The notes beneath the pieces are model-generated. The model was not told the DNA's origin. It worked only from the letters and a program-made list of their open reading frames with translations, and searched no databases. Made by a program: the position numbers and the translations under genes. Below are positions 1-12,124 of a stretch of DNA of 64,000 bases, piece by piece. Position 1 is the stretch's first letter, and each line of letters opens with the position of its first letter. This DNA is from Lentinus brumalis (lineage: Eukaryota; Basidiomycota; Agaricomycetes; Polyporales; Polyporaceae): contig MARA01000074.1 in NCBI GenBank assembly GCA_001792895.1, forward strand, positions 25,053 to 89,052, given 5' to 3'.

Positions 1-656
1 ACGTGGCGCTTGAGATTGCTGGTAGAGTCTTCGTAGTCAGCTCGCTGGACAGCAATGGAACGGTGGCTAGCGAAGGAAAGTTAGCACTGGCAGAGTAAGG
101 ACTAGAACAAGACAAACACGCACTGCTTGCACGGGAACTTGTGCATGACGCGTCCATCGGAAAGACGGATGATATCGGGCGTCTCGAAATGCCCATACAC
201 GGTAGACCGCCAGGTGCCCATGAGGTGCACTGAAAATGCGAGCTTCAGCAGATGTACACGACATTAACACGACAGTGGCAACTCACGAAGGGCGTCCTCA
301 GGGCTGAGATGGCCATAGCGCTCCTGGAAACGCTCCTTCTTGATCGTAGCGGAGAGCTTCGCCTTGCGCGTGGTCTGCGTGATGCCCTCGACGCCGCGGG
401 GACCTTCGTCTTCGGTGGTCGTGGGACCGGTGTCCGCCTCAGGCTCGGGCACGAGTCTCGGGTCCAGGTCGGCACGAACGTCGTCCAGGTCAGCCTCAGG
501 ATCGTTCTCACCCTCGGCCGCCTCCTCGTCCGAGAACGAGGGAGCACCAGGCTTCAAACGCTTGGCGGCTTGTGAGGCAGACGGGGGACCTACGCCCTGG
601 CCAGGGATCGTCTCAGCACGGGGTCGTTTAGCAGAGGCAGAGGTGGTGGTCGACAT
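1..656 (-). CDS. hAT-family transposase, N-terminal part (partial, off left edge)
   Basis: Read on the minus strand, exon 1 (656-287) starts MSTTTSASAKRPR and encodes a basic, then acidic, low-complexity leader. A donor GTGAGT follows, and exons at 229-124 and 66-1 continue the protein. These exons give TWRSTVYGHFETPDI, then a Cys-containing stretch (KFPCKQ) and DSTSNLKRHV. This is the layout of the BED-type zinc finger that opens fungal hAT transposases, and the intact hAT gene at 46372 has the same order (YGHF, FWCRKHP, DSSTSNLNDH). The catalytic and dimerisation regions would lie left of position 1. Exon joins are my reading of splice signals. The family assignment rests on the finger region only. 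Whether the copy is intact cannot be judged. Confidence 0.75.
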
Positions 657-1827
657 TGAGCTGGGATGAGCGGGTACGGAGTCAGGAGGTAGCGAAATTG
701 TGCAGAGTTCGCTGAACACACCCGGAGTTTGCGTGCCAGCCTTAAGAACAATGTTCGAACGGACAACGGGCCGCGACTCGCGAGGCAAGCACGTCTGCAA
801 GGCGACTTCAGCATGCAAAATGACGAAACTGCTGCACACACTTGCCTTGACTCTGCGTATCCGCGTGAATGACTACCTCGTGGTGATACTCGGGCCCTCC
901 GACGGGCATCGAGACCGAGTAATATGTCCCTGGAAGTGCAAGTTAGTTCCAAAAACATGGACCTCCGGATATCCGGTAGGTCGTGACAGAGCCTTGGCAC
1001 ACTCACTTCAGGGCGATATGTTCTTGTTGCCCACATGATATGAGGGTACGACCTGTTGGATGGGCAGAGGACACCGGATAGAGGTCGTCGGATGGACTGT
1101 GGATGCGAACATGAGGTGCTGATTCGGAGATAGGACAAGGAAAGGGCATCACGCACTCAGGGACAGCGCGACAGCCTATGATCGACGTATGAGCTGGCAG
1201 AGAGTGACGAGGACGAGAAGTTACAGTCAAAGCAAGAAGGTTAAGGTTCACAGATAACCTTAACCTTCTTGCTTTGACTGTAACTTCTCGTCCCACGGTT
1301 GTATCACGGCGACTCTGTCCTCTCTGTATGTGCACGAATACCGCTGTATCTTCAACCACAACTCCCCGGCAGAACAGTTCATTGTCGCCCTCTGTGCGCC
1401 GAATGTCCCGAAACAACGCCTCGTGGACACATTAGCATCCTGCTCAGATCCCAATCTCGCCACAGTTGTGGGCACATTACTCCCAAATCGGTAAGCCTTT
1501 TTGTTCATTCCTACTCAATCCGCTCGTCCCCTCGATCACGCCTGCATGCCCTCCACACGCGCATCGTCAGAGGTGCCACTAGACGCATTCCAAGAACAAA
1601 TGCCATTTGGTGGCCGAGGAGCTATTGCGCGCCCGACGCGCGAGGCGGCCACCCGTTGTCCCCTCGCACAGCCCCGCCTCTGCAGCGCGCACATTCAAGT
1701 GGCTCTGGGCAAACATCCCTCAAAGATAGCGACCTTGAACACGACGACTTGCGCTGCCCCCACCGACCCCACTCACATACACTGCGAGTCCATCCTCATC
1801 TCCGCTCGCACAAGCGCCCAACCCAGC
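657..1827. other. Intergenic region between hAT fragment and next gene
   Basis: There is no coding pattern I trust here. Open frames on both strands are short and biased in composition. The only structured feature is the perfect inverted repeat at 1211-1293, listed separately. The region must contain the promoter of the hAT fragment on the minus strand. No hAT terminal repeat resembling that of the element at 44740 was seen. Confidence 0.5.
1211..1293. repeat. Perfect 38-bp inverted repeat with 7-bp loop
   Basis: The left arm is 1211-1248, the loop 1249-1255 (CACAGAT) and the right arm 1256-1293. All 38 positions pair. The flanking bases do not pair, so the boundary is sharp. Perfect arms of this length suggest a recent origin or selection on the hairpin. 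It could be a foldback element remnant, a small-RNA precursor or a local inverted duplication. Nothing nearby decides between these. Confidence 0.9.
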
Positions 1828-2783
1828 ATGCCAGAGCGGGTTGCCTACCCCCTCCCCTACGACGCCGAGCGCGATCTCTTCTCATACGAATCTGAGGCCG
1901 ACATCTTCCTCCTCACCGATACTTGGACCTCCCCCACCCGCGTCCTTACCGCACCTTCCGGTCCCTCCTGCTCATTGTTGAGTTGCCCTTGCAAGATCGT
2001 GTGGTTACTGTAAGTACTAGTACTGGTCTCTTGTGTGTAACTACCCGCGCATCCGCCAGACTCACTATTGTATCATTGCAGTACTTCGTCCCGACGTGCG
2101 ACGACGGTTACCAGCTCAACTGGACGGGCGTGCGCAGCTGGATCAGTCTCATTCAGAGCCCCCAGATGTCGCGCACCGGTATCTCGCCACACCAGCGCAA
2201 CATGTTGCTGGATATCGCCCTTGCCTTTTTCGGTTTTGCCAATCAGCACCCGGATCTGCACCCTCAAGACCTCGTCCTCCTCTCTGGCGCGCTCATCGAG
2301 GCCGCCGACGAACTCCGCCCCGCGAGCGTGCAGACACGCACCTGCATGCAATCGCGTGCTCTGCTCGGAGACAGTTCCCGATTGTGAGCTTCCTCTTGTT
2401 ACCTCCTGGTCTCCTCGCCGCTGACATCTCTCCAGAGTGTCTTCGAGGGCGTAGATATCCCCGCGGTCGACGAAGGGCTCTCCCCTGATGACCTCGAAGA
2501 CATCTTTCATCGCGAGCGTGAGTTTGTGCTCCGTGATCGAGTGGTCTTTGCCGGCGAAGCAGCGCGCCTAGCCGCGCGCATCCGCTCCCGTGCTGAGTCG
2601 ACGATGTCGGACGAACGTGTGATGACTCTCTCGCGCCGGGTTTGGGTACGTTTGCAGATGTCCACCACAGCTGCTTGGGTTGACGTAACGAATCAGATGG
2701 ATCACTGGCAGTCCGGGGGTCCGGAGGACGCCGATGACGATTTTAATTATGATGACATGCCCGAGCTGGAAGATGTATTGTAG
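1828..2783 (+). CDS. Uncharacterised protein gene (multi-exon)
   Basis: A start at 1828 gives MPERVAYPLPYDAERDLF. Further coding follows in another frame (LPHPRPYRTF) up to a donor GTAAGT near 2008. The acceptor at about 2081 opens YFVPTCDDGYQLNW, which continues with a helical segment to about 2386. Another intron leads to VFEGVDIPAVDEG and an acidic C-terminus ending DMPELEDVL at 2783. The change of frame near 1.9 kb is either a short intron I cannot place or a frameshift. I recognise no domain. Similar orphan proteins are common beside fungal transposons, so it may be transposon cargo or a relic. Confidence is moderate that it is coding and nil on function. Confidence 0.45.
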
Positions 2784-3082
2784 ATAACAGTACTTATATG
2801 CGCTTGTTTGTGACGAACCTTGAATCAAAGCCCGGATTGCTTATGTGCTACTTATCAACCCGCCTCGGGATAACTGTCTGTCACGACCAATAAGCTTTCG
2901 GTGATGCCTACTCGATCTAGGCTTATCAGGCTATATTAATAGGTGCGGATCCCAGGTACCTGCAACAAATCACGAAAAATCAGCCCTCCGAGACCTAGAT
3001 CCGCAGCTGATCCATGGTCTAGGTACCTGGACCTGTAGGTTCGGATCTTATAGGTCACGGATCTAGGTATGTACAGGTCAAC
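2784..3082. other. Junction DNA at the broken end of the Gypsy element
   Basis: No gene is seen. From about 2940 to 3090 the DNA is rich in GGATCT/CTAGGTACCTGG-like words repeated in both orientations (for example near 2953 and 3021). This suggests the edge of another small element that replaced the 3' part of the retrotransposon. The Gypsy reading frame stops abruptly at 3083, inside the usual linker before reverse transcriptase. Confidence 0.4.
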
Positions 3083-5950
3083 CTACGACTGATCCGACCC
3101 GTTGCTCAGCCTTATCCCGGAAGCCCTCTTCCAGCGGCCTGAATCCGTGTAAGTCTGTAATTTCTCGTGCCAGAGAGGTTTCAACGCGTCCGGGCACTTA
3201 GAGGGTCTCCAGGGATAGATTTTTGCCTCATCTATGAGAGGTATAGTATGGTTGATCTCCCGAAGCGGAGGAAGAGCGGTCCGAGCTACGTCTTGGCACA
3301 AGTCCGACGCTTCCCGCTTGAGCATAGTGTGTATACACTCAAGTTCGCCGTCAAGGAGCGAAGCTGCCGCTGACCGTATTACAGCGGTATCGACACCCTC
3401 AATGTCGAGGGGCACGGACGAACCGATAGATACTCGTGAGGGGTTTAATCCGATTGCTACGCGATGCTGAAACAGGAAAGGTGTCCCCAATATCATATCG
3501 TAGTTCTCCAGGTTAACCACATCGAAGCGGCGCTTGCAAGATATCTCTTGGTAAGCCAAATCAACTACTGTCGTGCGATTAATCTTCGAACGCGAGCCTT
3601 GTACGGCCATAGTGAGTGGCAGTGGGTTAGCCAAGGTCTCCGTTTTGATCCTTAGCTGGTCCGCTAATGTTGTTGACAGGAAATCCGCCATGCACCCTGT
3701 GTCGAGCAGTGCTCGTGCCTTATGGCCGTTCACCAGGACCTCTACAATCAAGGGGACCGGAAGAACTCTACTAGCATCCTTCGGACGCATAGCATTACGC
3801 TCCACAGCGGGAATAGCGTTGTCTGGTACGTTCTCTTTCGTATTCTTACGCTGCTTAGACTTGGATCGCCCAGGGCCAACTGCACATGCCATGAGGCGCA
3901 GACAACGACGTTTCCGTCGTTCAGCCTGCCTCCACTCATGCCAGAGCTCATCCGCAGTCCAGTCGTCTAGGACGAGCTTGGAGATGGCCCAAGGATCGAA
4001 CATTGGATTGCAAACCTCGTCATGGGTGTAGTGGTAGGTATAATCATTATGCGGAGACGATACTTCGTATCCGTCGTCCTGAACGTCTATTCTAATCAGC
4101 CTGTTCCGTTCAGGGAGATCTGGGAAGTCGTCCGCAAGCTGCGCCGCTACATGGGCGCGTAGCCAGTACAGGGCCGGGTGTCTGTCCCGAGTCGCATCAC
4201 ACGGAGGGAAACCGGTACCCCATTCGGCACGCGGAGGCAGCGTAATCCAGTCATTCCATTCTGCTTGGATCATGTCAGGTACGCCACAGTTTGGATCGTT
4301 CAGCTGTTGACGGCTGACCAAGTACTCGTCCGGTAGGCCTCGAGGAGCGAGCCAGTCGGTGACCATGAAGCGGTCTCCTTCGACAGAGCAGGTGAAACGC
4401 TCTTCAGGTGACATACCAGCGGTAAGTGCGTCCTCTGGGTCATAAAAGCTAAGGAACATAGTTCTGATATACTCCATACAGTCCTCGTCATGCGCGCAAG
4501 TCCATACCTCGTCAGCTATGTCTTCCACCATGCCAGATGTTACAATAGGCGGTTCCGTATCGACATAAACAGATGCGACATGGATAGAGGGTATGTCTTC
4601 TGCTCTGACGCGCTCTGCGAGCTTCTCAAGATTTGAGAAGTGTACTGATGCAGCGTGTATTCCAGACTGTCCTTTGGGAGCAGGAGCCGTCTTACGAGCC
4701 CTGCAGTTGCGGCTCTCATGACCGGTCTCTTTGCAATTGAAGCAGCGGCCTTCCGCTCGAAGCCTGTCCATTTCCTCCCTAGATAGCTTGTTGCGTTGCT
4801 CAGCCTTTGGCAGCGATGGCTTATAGGCTGTCTGTCCTCTAGGTGAGTCGTTGTGGGAACGAGTCTGCTTCGACGAATTATTCCCAGCCTTTGACGGCTT
4901 CTGGGGCTGACCAGACTGTGGTTTATAGGGCGTAGGATCCCGAGCTCGGTTACTAAACCGACCCCAAGTGCGTCCGGGCACTTCACCCTCAAATTCACGC
5001 GCTTCTTTGCGTGCTTCATGGTAAGCCCTTTCTCGTCGGGCTGCGTGCTTGACAAGCCGCTCTAACTTGGTGCTTTCAGGATCGAAGCCCTTTTCGATCA
5101 GATGAACACGAAGATGTGTATGTAGACCCTTCCAAAAGATTCGGGTGAGCTGCTGGTCGGTCACATCCGGGAAACGAGCTGCTAAATGCTCTAGTTCGCG
5201 CACGAAGTCACGGACACGACTCTTGTCTTGCTGGAGGGTCTCCAGTTGCTGTCGAAGACGAGCCTTGAAGTCGGTCGGGAAACAATAATCAAACAATGCT
5301 TCATACAAGCGTTTCAAGGTCCAGTCTGATTGTCTGGTTGCGACATGACGCATGAAGAACTGACTAGCCTTCCCAGACATGAACTGTACGACTAATTTGA
5401 TCATTAGTCGATTGCTAAGCCCGTGAAGCTCACGCCAGGTGTCTATCTCATATGTCCATTGGTCGAATACGTCAAGGTCAGGATTACCACTCCAAATGAA
5501 CGGAGTTTTGATTTTTACGCCCGTCATAGCACGCTTGACCTGTTTCAAGTCTTCCTTATACTGCTCCTTGGTCTCTCTGGCTGACTTCTTCTTTGCAGGC
5601 TTAGCATTGCCTCGCTCCGAGCTAGAGCTCGTGTCCGACGAACTCGAAGTCGAACCTGACTCAGAAGAGTCACTCGAGCTCGAACTTTCACTCGAGGAGT
5701 CGTCATCTTCGGAGCTCGAACTAGGAGGCGGTCCGCCCGGAGGTTCTCGCCCTCCGGCAGCGGTAGAATGTCTAAACCAACCGCCTTCTGGCATTTGAGA
5801 CGATTCACGTCGGAATACAGACGGAGATCGCGGAGGAGCATGTGCAGGAGACGGCGAGGGACGCCCTCCATTCAGAGGGGTAGTATAACGATTGTATTTA
5901 TGACTACTGGTTGTATCGTGAGGAGAGGATCTAGTACGAGAAGACCCCAC
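3083..5950 (-). pseudogene. Ty3/Gypsy retrotransposon Gag and aspartic protease, truncated before reverse transcriptase
   Basis: The 955-codon minus-strand frame opens with a Ser/acidic low-complexity leader. It continues with a Retrotrans_gag-type region (FIWSGNPDLDVFDQW, FMSGKASQFF, then the helical DFVRELEHLAARFPD), a CCHC zinc knuckle (CFNCKETGHESRNC) and a retropepsin-type site (ALLDTGCMADFLS, with the DTG triad). It ends in the linker that normally leads into reverse transcriptase (HEKLQTYTDSGRWKRASG). After that it diverges and stops. Reverse transcriptase, RNase H and integrase are all missing, so this copy cannot move by itself. The coding frame extends upstream of the first Met (EQREFLRQFVQAEV, up to about 6022), so the true start lies in the upstream frame and the two are separated by a frameshift. 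Confidence 0.9.
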
Positions 5951-7062
5951 CTCAGCCTGGACAAACTGTCGCAGGAACTCGCGCTGTTCGCTGCTTCGAG
6001 GTACAGTCTTCTCCTTCTGTGATGAGGTGTACCTTCCATTACTCCGGCAGGAGCTTCCGGTATAACCTCGACTATTACAGCCATGGCTTCGATGCCTTGG
6101 TCTTCTAGTTTGAGACGAGCGATAGCGTCAGCTTGAGCTGTTGCGATCGAGGCCTCGATAGCTTGAAGTAGCTGATAGTCGTCGTCGTCGTCTTGCTCAC
6201 TGCTGGAGCTCTCTACTTCACGCCAGAAGTCATCGACGAAAGATATGTCTGATTGGGTAACTAGTGGTAGTAAAGGTACATTCACTATTCTATTGCCCCA
6301 CGATGTCGGTAACTGACCGAGCTGGTCATCCGCTTCACAGAGCTCGAACCAGGTGGCGGTCGGGCTCGAAGACGGCTGGCATCGCACCAGAACAAACCTA
6401 TTGTCGTCTGTGCTTGTCGACTCGGGCCGCGAGACGCTGCCATCCCGGTGCGACTCGTCCTCGAGGTCGAGCAGTTGCATGACTGCGATCTCATCCGAAT
6501 CGCAGCCATCCCGGCGCAATTCAGAAACTGATTGGTCGCAGCCTTCACGGCGCAGTCCCATTGAAGCGCTGCCAATGTGGCGCGGCTCTACCTGATCCCG
6601 GAAGGAGCTGCCATCCCGGCGCATATCCTCCGGTGAAGCAGGGCTGCCATCCCGGCGCCGCTCTGCTCCGGCTTGGAGCCCAGACGCGGAATTGAGTTCA
6701 CGCATCTCTCGATGGCCACAGTACCTTCCGCTTGCTGGCTGGGCTGGCAAGGAGTCGCCAGCCCGGACAGCACGAGCGTAGGTCCGAGTTACTCGCCGGC
6801 CATCGGTCTCTTCCATGATCCGCCCGTAGTCTCTCATGCCCCACTTGACGCTGAGCTCTAATTTGCCAGCAGCGAAAAGTGGAGGGCCTGAGGTACTCCG
6901 GAGGGCGTCTGGATCGACCGCCGGGAGGAGGATAGGATCTGGTAACTCACCTGATCCTTCGAGCACGCTATCCATGCGATGCTCATCCCCAGAGGGCATA
7001 GACGTCACGGCCACCTCAATAGAGGTCCGCCCGCCATTCCGAACGTTTGCAGTAGTTGACAT
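5872..7062 (-). CDS. N-terminal Gag reading frame of the same Gypsy element
   Basis: This 396-codon frame starts MSTTANVRNGGRTS about 60 bp inside what looks like the LTR/leader. It is Ser/Asp-rich and poorly conserved in type, as usual for the front part of fungal Gypsy Gag. Between about 6430 and 6660 the DNA repeats the word GCTGCCATCCCGGCGC several times, giving recurrent RRDG in the protein. Its useful coding ends near 6010, where the downstream Gag frame (EQREFLRQ) takes over in another phase. I infer a single ancestral Gag polypeptide broken by a frameshift. Programmed frameshifting is possible but less likely, because the tail after the switch point is unlike protein. Confidence 0.65.
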   Translation of the reverse strand: MSTTANVRNGGRTSIEVAVTSMPSGDEHRMDSVLEGSGELPDPILLPAVDPDALRSTSGPPLFAAGKLELSVKWGMRDYGRIMEETDGRRVTRTYARAVRAGDSLPAQPASGRYCGHREMRELNSASGLQAGAERRRDGSPASPEDMRRDGSSFRDQVEPRHIGSASMGLRREGCDQSVSELRRDGCDSDEIAVMQLLDLEDESHRDGSVSRPESTSTDDNRFVLVRCQPSSSPTATWFELCEADDQLGQLPTSWGNRIVNVPLLPLVTQSDISFVDDFWREVESSSSEQDDDDDYQLLQAIEASIATAQADAIARLKLEDQGIEAMAVIVEVIPEAPAGVMEGTPHHRRRRLYLEAANSASSCDSLSRLRWGLLVLDPLLTIQPVVINTIVILPL

Positions 7063-7630
7063 ACTAGCAGAACGTTAAGAGAAAACCTAACAACTAACGG
7101 GTGATCAAGCCGTAGTGTTAGCGAAAAGACACAGAGTAAAGAAACTACTCAAAAAATGTGAGGAAAGCCGAATACTTCGTCGAATAGTCGAGGCGTTGAG
7201 CGTCGAGGCGGTCGTCGAAGTCGTCGGAAAACACGAGGGTCGGTAAGACACGAGGTTGAGTAGGGAAAGTCTCGTATCGGAGGACTGACTAGCTAGGGCG
7301 TACATGGGGAGGTACTTATAGTAGTCTACAGGTAGAGCGCTAGATAGTCGGGACAAAGCAAGAGCGTAAATAAAACAGCCTAGAGTGAACTAGAGTGAAG
7401 CCAAGGAAGTCGAGACACGGATGGTAGACGTGTCCGACGAGGTACAGGAACAGAAGGAACAAAGAGGGTGCAGCGAACGTGGTAAGCACGTTCGCGCGAT
7501 GAGTGCCCGATTTGGCAATCTTCTATCCAAAACGGGAAGGGTTAGCGCTCGGACCCTTACAGTATCCGAGGACTCACGAAATCCTGTGCTGGCGCAAACG
7601 TCGTATCCCGGGATCCACTTCCAGTGCTAG
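7063..7630 (-). promoter_or_regulatory. 5' LTR-like region of the Gypsy element (minus orientation)
   Basis: This stretch lies immediately upstream of the Gag start and has no coding pattern. On the minus strand it carries a TATA-like CTATAAGTA (plus 7312-7322). It also has a plausible LTR 3' end, CGCTAACA, at about 7117, before the Gag leader. The outer LTR edge and a target-site duplication could not be fixed, because the second LTR is missing with the truncated 3' half. Confidence 0.4.
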
Positions 7631-9410
7631 AACCTTGGGAAGGGGCAGAGGCATCCAATGGGACAGGCGAACCAGACAGGTCGATTGACATGGTGTTGAA
7701 GAGGTTGTCAAACGTAGAGCTGAGCTGCTTCGGAGCGCAAAGCCAAGCGGGGATAGCGAAGAGCAGTGGGGGTGTGACGGTGAGTGTCGACACATGCCTG
7801 TCCTGTTATACCTGAGCTCAGTGTTTGCGCATCTTTTGTTGTTCTCCTTCCAGAATGTCGTCGGTCACTCCTCAATTGCACGCAACTGCATGCACGGCGC
7901 CCTCGGAACAGGGTCCTCCGCAAACTGACCGCGCTGTTAGCCTGAGCTGTGTTCCTCGCAACGTCGGAGCCTTGGAAAAGGCATTGGCCGGTGCTAGTTC
8001 TGGTGAGTGCAAGCGGCATTCAAAATGCTTGAAACAAAGCCCACCCACTAATTTCGGCAAACAGTTCAGCATCGTCGGCACCGACGATCGTCGATGTTGC
8101 GCGGAAGGGGTCAATACTTACTAGCCTTGTGCTGTAGCATTTCAATTTTCGGATGACCAAGTAGCGGCCCTACAATGTGTTATCTGAAGAGTGTTCAGGG
8201 GAGTTCGAGCGGAGGTAATAGAAGTACGTACTTGAGTCGCTTACATCCGGCGTAAAGGGATTGTTATCCAGTAATCCCTGCCCTGGAGAGAAGTAGGATA
8301 CCGCACAACAAGTCCAGCAAGGTTGTCCAGGGGAGTCAGCGCTGAGGGCCCCGGATCTGAAGATGACAACATCTCGCCGCGCGTCCAGTGGAGACGTCAA
8401 TTATGGCAAAATTAAGTAGCTACACTGCGAACTTGAGGGGCTCTGTGCATGGACATCACCACAGTGGGTTGGACCAGCTGATCTGTACGGAACAGGGGCA
8501 ATGACCTGCAGGCAGAAGCACTTGCCAGTATGGTGACGAATGAGCATTCATCACAGAAAAGGCGTCGAGCTGGTAAGGTCCGCGATAATAAGTTCTCTAA
8601 GAATGACACTATAAGGGGTGTCATTATGGCGATAGGATGATAAGTAGATTGTAAGTCCCACGCGATTCAGGCGCCAGTTGCAGCCACCGCGAGCGTTGCT
8701 TCAACTTGCACCGCATTGCCACGATCTTCCAACTCCCTTGCGACGTGCTTGCTACACGCTACGATCTTACATCCTCCTCACAATTCTCTGGCGACTGCTT
8801 CCCAACTCCTTCCAACCTCGGCGCTTCAGCGGTATCCGCGCAGCGATCACCAATCACAACTGTACAGTTCACGGCGGGGTTTCAACTTCCCGCTCAACAT
8901 AAGGTCTGCTCCGTCGCCTCTCCTCTATCCCTTCTCCCCGCCCCACCTCCGCCGGCGAGTTGAACAAACTCGGACGTTCGCCCTTCAAGCTTCACGCTTC
9001 GATACCCCACGGGTTCTCATCGCAGGCTTGATCAACTGGTTCTCGCTGTCCGGGACCCCTTCAGTGCTGGCGGCTCTCAATCTGGTGGCTGGATTCTGGG
9101 TCTGGTCGGCTCTGTCACTACCCTCCGGGTGTCCCTGGGTGTCCTCAAGGATGTCGTCAATCAAACTTCGCCGGCCGTGAACGCTGTGGAGTCTCTTCTC
9201 TGAGTATTCTGGCGGTTTCGGCCTCTCCCTCCCCACTTCGTGGCCCTTGACGACACGGACTTGCCCTTCGCACGTTGCCTTTCCTCACGCTTCCCTCATC
9301 TATGTTCTCGTATCCATTTATGTACAACGTCGACGCATGTCACGCAGGATTCATGTCGTAGGAATAGTGAATATATTTTGGATTTCCTATCTATGTACCA
9401 TGTACGCCAG
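7631..9410. other. Intergenic, no supported gene
   Basis: Several frames of 60-150 codons exist (for example 7855-8124 plus and 8716-9180 plus). They have random-looking composition, no domain and no consistent exon pattern. I see no repeat or RNA gene. The region ends at the left terminus proposed for the Plavaka element. Confidence 0.4.
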
Positions 9411-9826
9411 CATCAGCAAAAGCCCAAAGCGATCCCGCGCGCATGGGAGCGCTTGCGAGCGCCGCAATCGCTTGCAAGCGGCCTACAGATTCGAAGCGTA
9501 TACTTCGAAACGAAGGTCGATTGGGCGCGCCGCAATCTCCCCGCCAGCCGAATGGAATCGCCAGCAAGAGCCACAAGTGGATGTAGCTCTCGCGGTCGAA
9601 CGCTGCGCTTGCTCGCGAATGGGCCGTTTGGCAAGCCAGCCCGGGAGCGGCCGCAGACGACGGGGAAGAGACTGATAGCATCGGGGCATTGCGGATGGTA
9701 TCAGGAGGCATTCCGCGGCCGGATGCTCACACGCGGTATGGAGGAGGAGGTCGACGACAATGTCATTAATGCTGCAGTCTACAAGTACGATACGATATCA
9801 GATCAAGCTACAAACACAGATCACGG

Positions 9827-9918
9827 GCGGAGCAATACAGCGAGGATGAGCGGAGCAATAGAACGAGGATGAGTGGAGAAATACAGCGAGGATGAGAGGA
9901 GAAATACAGCAAAGATCA
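9827..9918. repeat. Four tandem 23-bp units
   Basis: The units start at 9827, 9850, 9873 and 9896, with consensus GNGGAGMAATACAGCGAGGATGA. Divergence increases towards the last copy. They sit just downstream of the minus-strand DUF6698-like gene, inside the left part of the Plavaka element. They may be subterminal transposase-binding repeats or a neutral minisatellite. Confidence 0.85.
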
Positions 9919-10013
9919 GCAGACGGTGAGCACGTCGAAGCGTTGAAAGTGAGCACGGGAAAGCGGGCATCTACGGAGCGAGAGGCAGTCCAGGGGAGCC
10001 GTGCACGTGCTGA

Positions 10014-12060
10014 CTAGTTCGCTCCGCTCGGGGTCTCCTGGGCAGGGTTCTCCTGGATTGGGTCCTCCTGAATCAGGTCCTCGCCTGTGGGAGGAGCGGG
10101 AGCCTGGGACACAGCGGGCGCTGCGGCAGCACGCGCTGCACGTTGCTGTGCCAGGATCTCCTCCTGGGAACGAGTACCTCCAGGGCGACGGCCCTTCTTG
10201 CGAGACGACGTGTCTGTGGCGTTCCCAAACACAACACTGCAAGAGGATGTCAGTCGCAGCAAGGCGGACGAAGTGAATAAAAGTCACGAGTTCCACCAGG
10301 CGAGAGTCTCGTTGGCCCAGTCCTCATCAGCCGCAGTTTCACCCTCGAACAGGGCGCAGATGCGCTTGAAGAAGGCTGGTCCGTTGAATTCACCGTCGTC
10401 TTCCTGCCAGCCAGCACAGGAAGAGATCACATTGCGCCACTGCGGGAATGACGTGAGTATAATGACAGCATCAGCTTCTGATACGTACCAAAGTCGCAGC
10501 GTACGCGATGTTACGCGGGTGCACGCTGCGGATCTTGTAGACGTGCGCGATGCAGCCGCGGCCAAGAGTCTTCTTGCCAGCCGGCTGATAGATCGAGCTG
10601 GGGCTGGTCATAATTGCACGAAGAGCCTGTGGAACGTGAGTATGATAGGCAATCTATAAGTAGTTGAAAGACGTACGTTCTTATGTTCCTCGCCTTGGCA
10701 GAGGCCCTTCTCGAGGTTGTAAGGGTCAAATTCACCTGCAGGGTAGAGGAAGTTAGGATTGTACTTGTGGTCGACGTCGTAGTCGCCCGCAATGACAAGA
10801 TCCCGGAACCTGTGCACGGTATCAGCCGGGATCATCAGCTCGACGCTGAGGATGGTACTCACGCATACGGATCCTCATAGAACTCGTCGAGTGCGTTCGT
10901 CGGCACGAGCTGGAGGGCGGTCCAGTTGGCGTAGAACCCGAAGAACGTCTTGTTCTTCCGCTGCTCCATGTCGAGGGGCGGAGCAATGACCTTGCCACAT
11001 GGGAGCGTGACCGGCTTGATGATCTCCGGCGCGAGACTCTTGAGTGTGTTGATGTCCGTGGCGCGAGCCTGACGAGCGTGGGTGTCGATCTACAAGCAAG
11101 GTTTGTCAGCGAAGTGCTCAACAATGAGCAGGAGACTTACAAAGGATCCAATCAGAAGGGTATCGGTCCCACGCCCGAGGAGGCGCGGCACGATGTCAGC
11201 AAAGAACGAGACCTTCTCCTGCAGCCAGGTAAAGATCTGGAGGCATTCGCGCTGATGCTTCAGGATTTCCTTCTGCTTGATGCTGAGACTATACACGCAT
11301 GTATGAGTGAGGTTGAAACTTCACACTGGTACAGGGACTTACGAAGCCTCAGGCATGTCCCACCGTGGAGGTGCACCGCCTTGCCAGAGCATGCCGTTCA
11401 GCATGACCTCCGTGCCGTCGCCGTATGGAGTCCATTGGCAGAACATATATCTCGCCATCTTTGAAAGCTGCCCAGCTGGCGTCGACTTGTCTCTGCAAGC
11501 AAACATCAGCACAGCATGTAGCAATAAGAAAGGTAACTTACTTGATGGACCACTTATCCGACTTTGCGACGCGGAGTTGCCTCATGAACGCATGGAAGAA
11601 ACGCAAGGACTTGGAATCGGCGAACACGCCGTCTGTGATCTCGTCTTCAATGTCGCCCTCAGGATCTTCTTCCTCAGGCGGCGGAGGCGGTGGGGTGTTC
11701 CTAACCTGGGATCGTCCGCGCGGGCGTCCACGCGACTCCTGGGTATCATGCGGCAGCTCGGTGTTACCTTCGTATTGAGCCTCTTGCGGCCGCCGCCGTG
11801 GGCTGCGCGAACGAGAGGAGAGAATACGGCGGCTGCTTCGCATAGGTGGCCACCGACCCTGCGCAGAGTTGCCTGGGCCTGCAGGTGGGGGAGTGTTAGT
11901 GCCATGCAGCTGTGCCCAAAGCTGCTCGACCGTCAAGCCCGGCGGCGGCGCTTGAGGCTCTTGATGATCAGGGTGGTATGCGGGGTTCTGTGAGACGCGA
12001 GGGTCATATCCGGGGTGGTATTGGCCGCGAGTCGGCGAGTGCGGCAGAGGGGGGGCATCC
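10014..12060 (-). CDS. DUF6698-like protein carried by the Plavaka element
   Basis: At least eight short exons read on the minus strand. The N-terminal part is Pro/Arg/Ser-rich (HPGYDPRVSQNPAYH) and then acidic, with KSLRFFHAFMRQLR near 11590. Middle exons give CLQIFTWLQEKVSFFADIVP, then KNKTFFGFYANWTALQLVP and FRDLVIAGDYDVDHKYNPNF. Later exons give GRGCIAHVYKIRSVHPRNIA and WRNVISSCAGWQ...LAWWN, followed by a Gln/Pro tail ending ETPSGAN at 10014. The order and the phrases near GCIAHVYKI...IAYAAT and TLAWWN match my recollection of the agaricomycete DUF6698 family, which has no known function. The gene diverges from the Plavaka transposase and shares its short upstream region, so I infer it is element cargo. 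The start codon is uncertain. Confidence 0.6.
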
Positions 12061-12124
12061 TGATGAGCAGAAGGTGGGTATATGCGGATGAAACGGAGTA
12101 TGTGCACGTAGATCACGCATATAA

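Noticed and set aside
8706..9180. Overlapping plus-strand frames of 75-155 codons upstream of the Plavaka element
   Set aside because: Three frames are open over the same Ser/Pro/Arg-rich DNA, with no domain or splice pattern.
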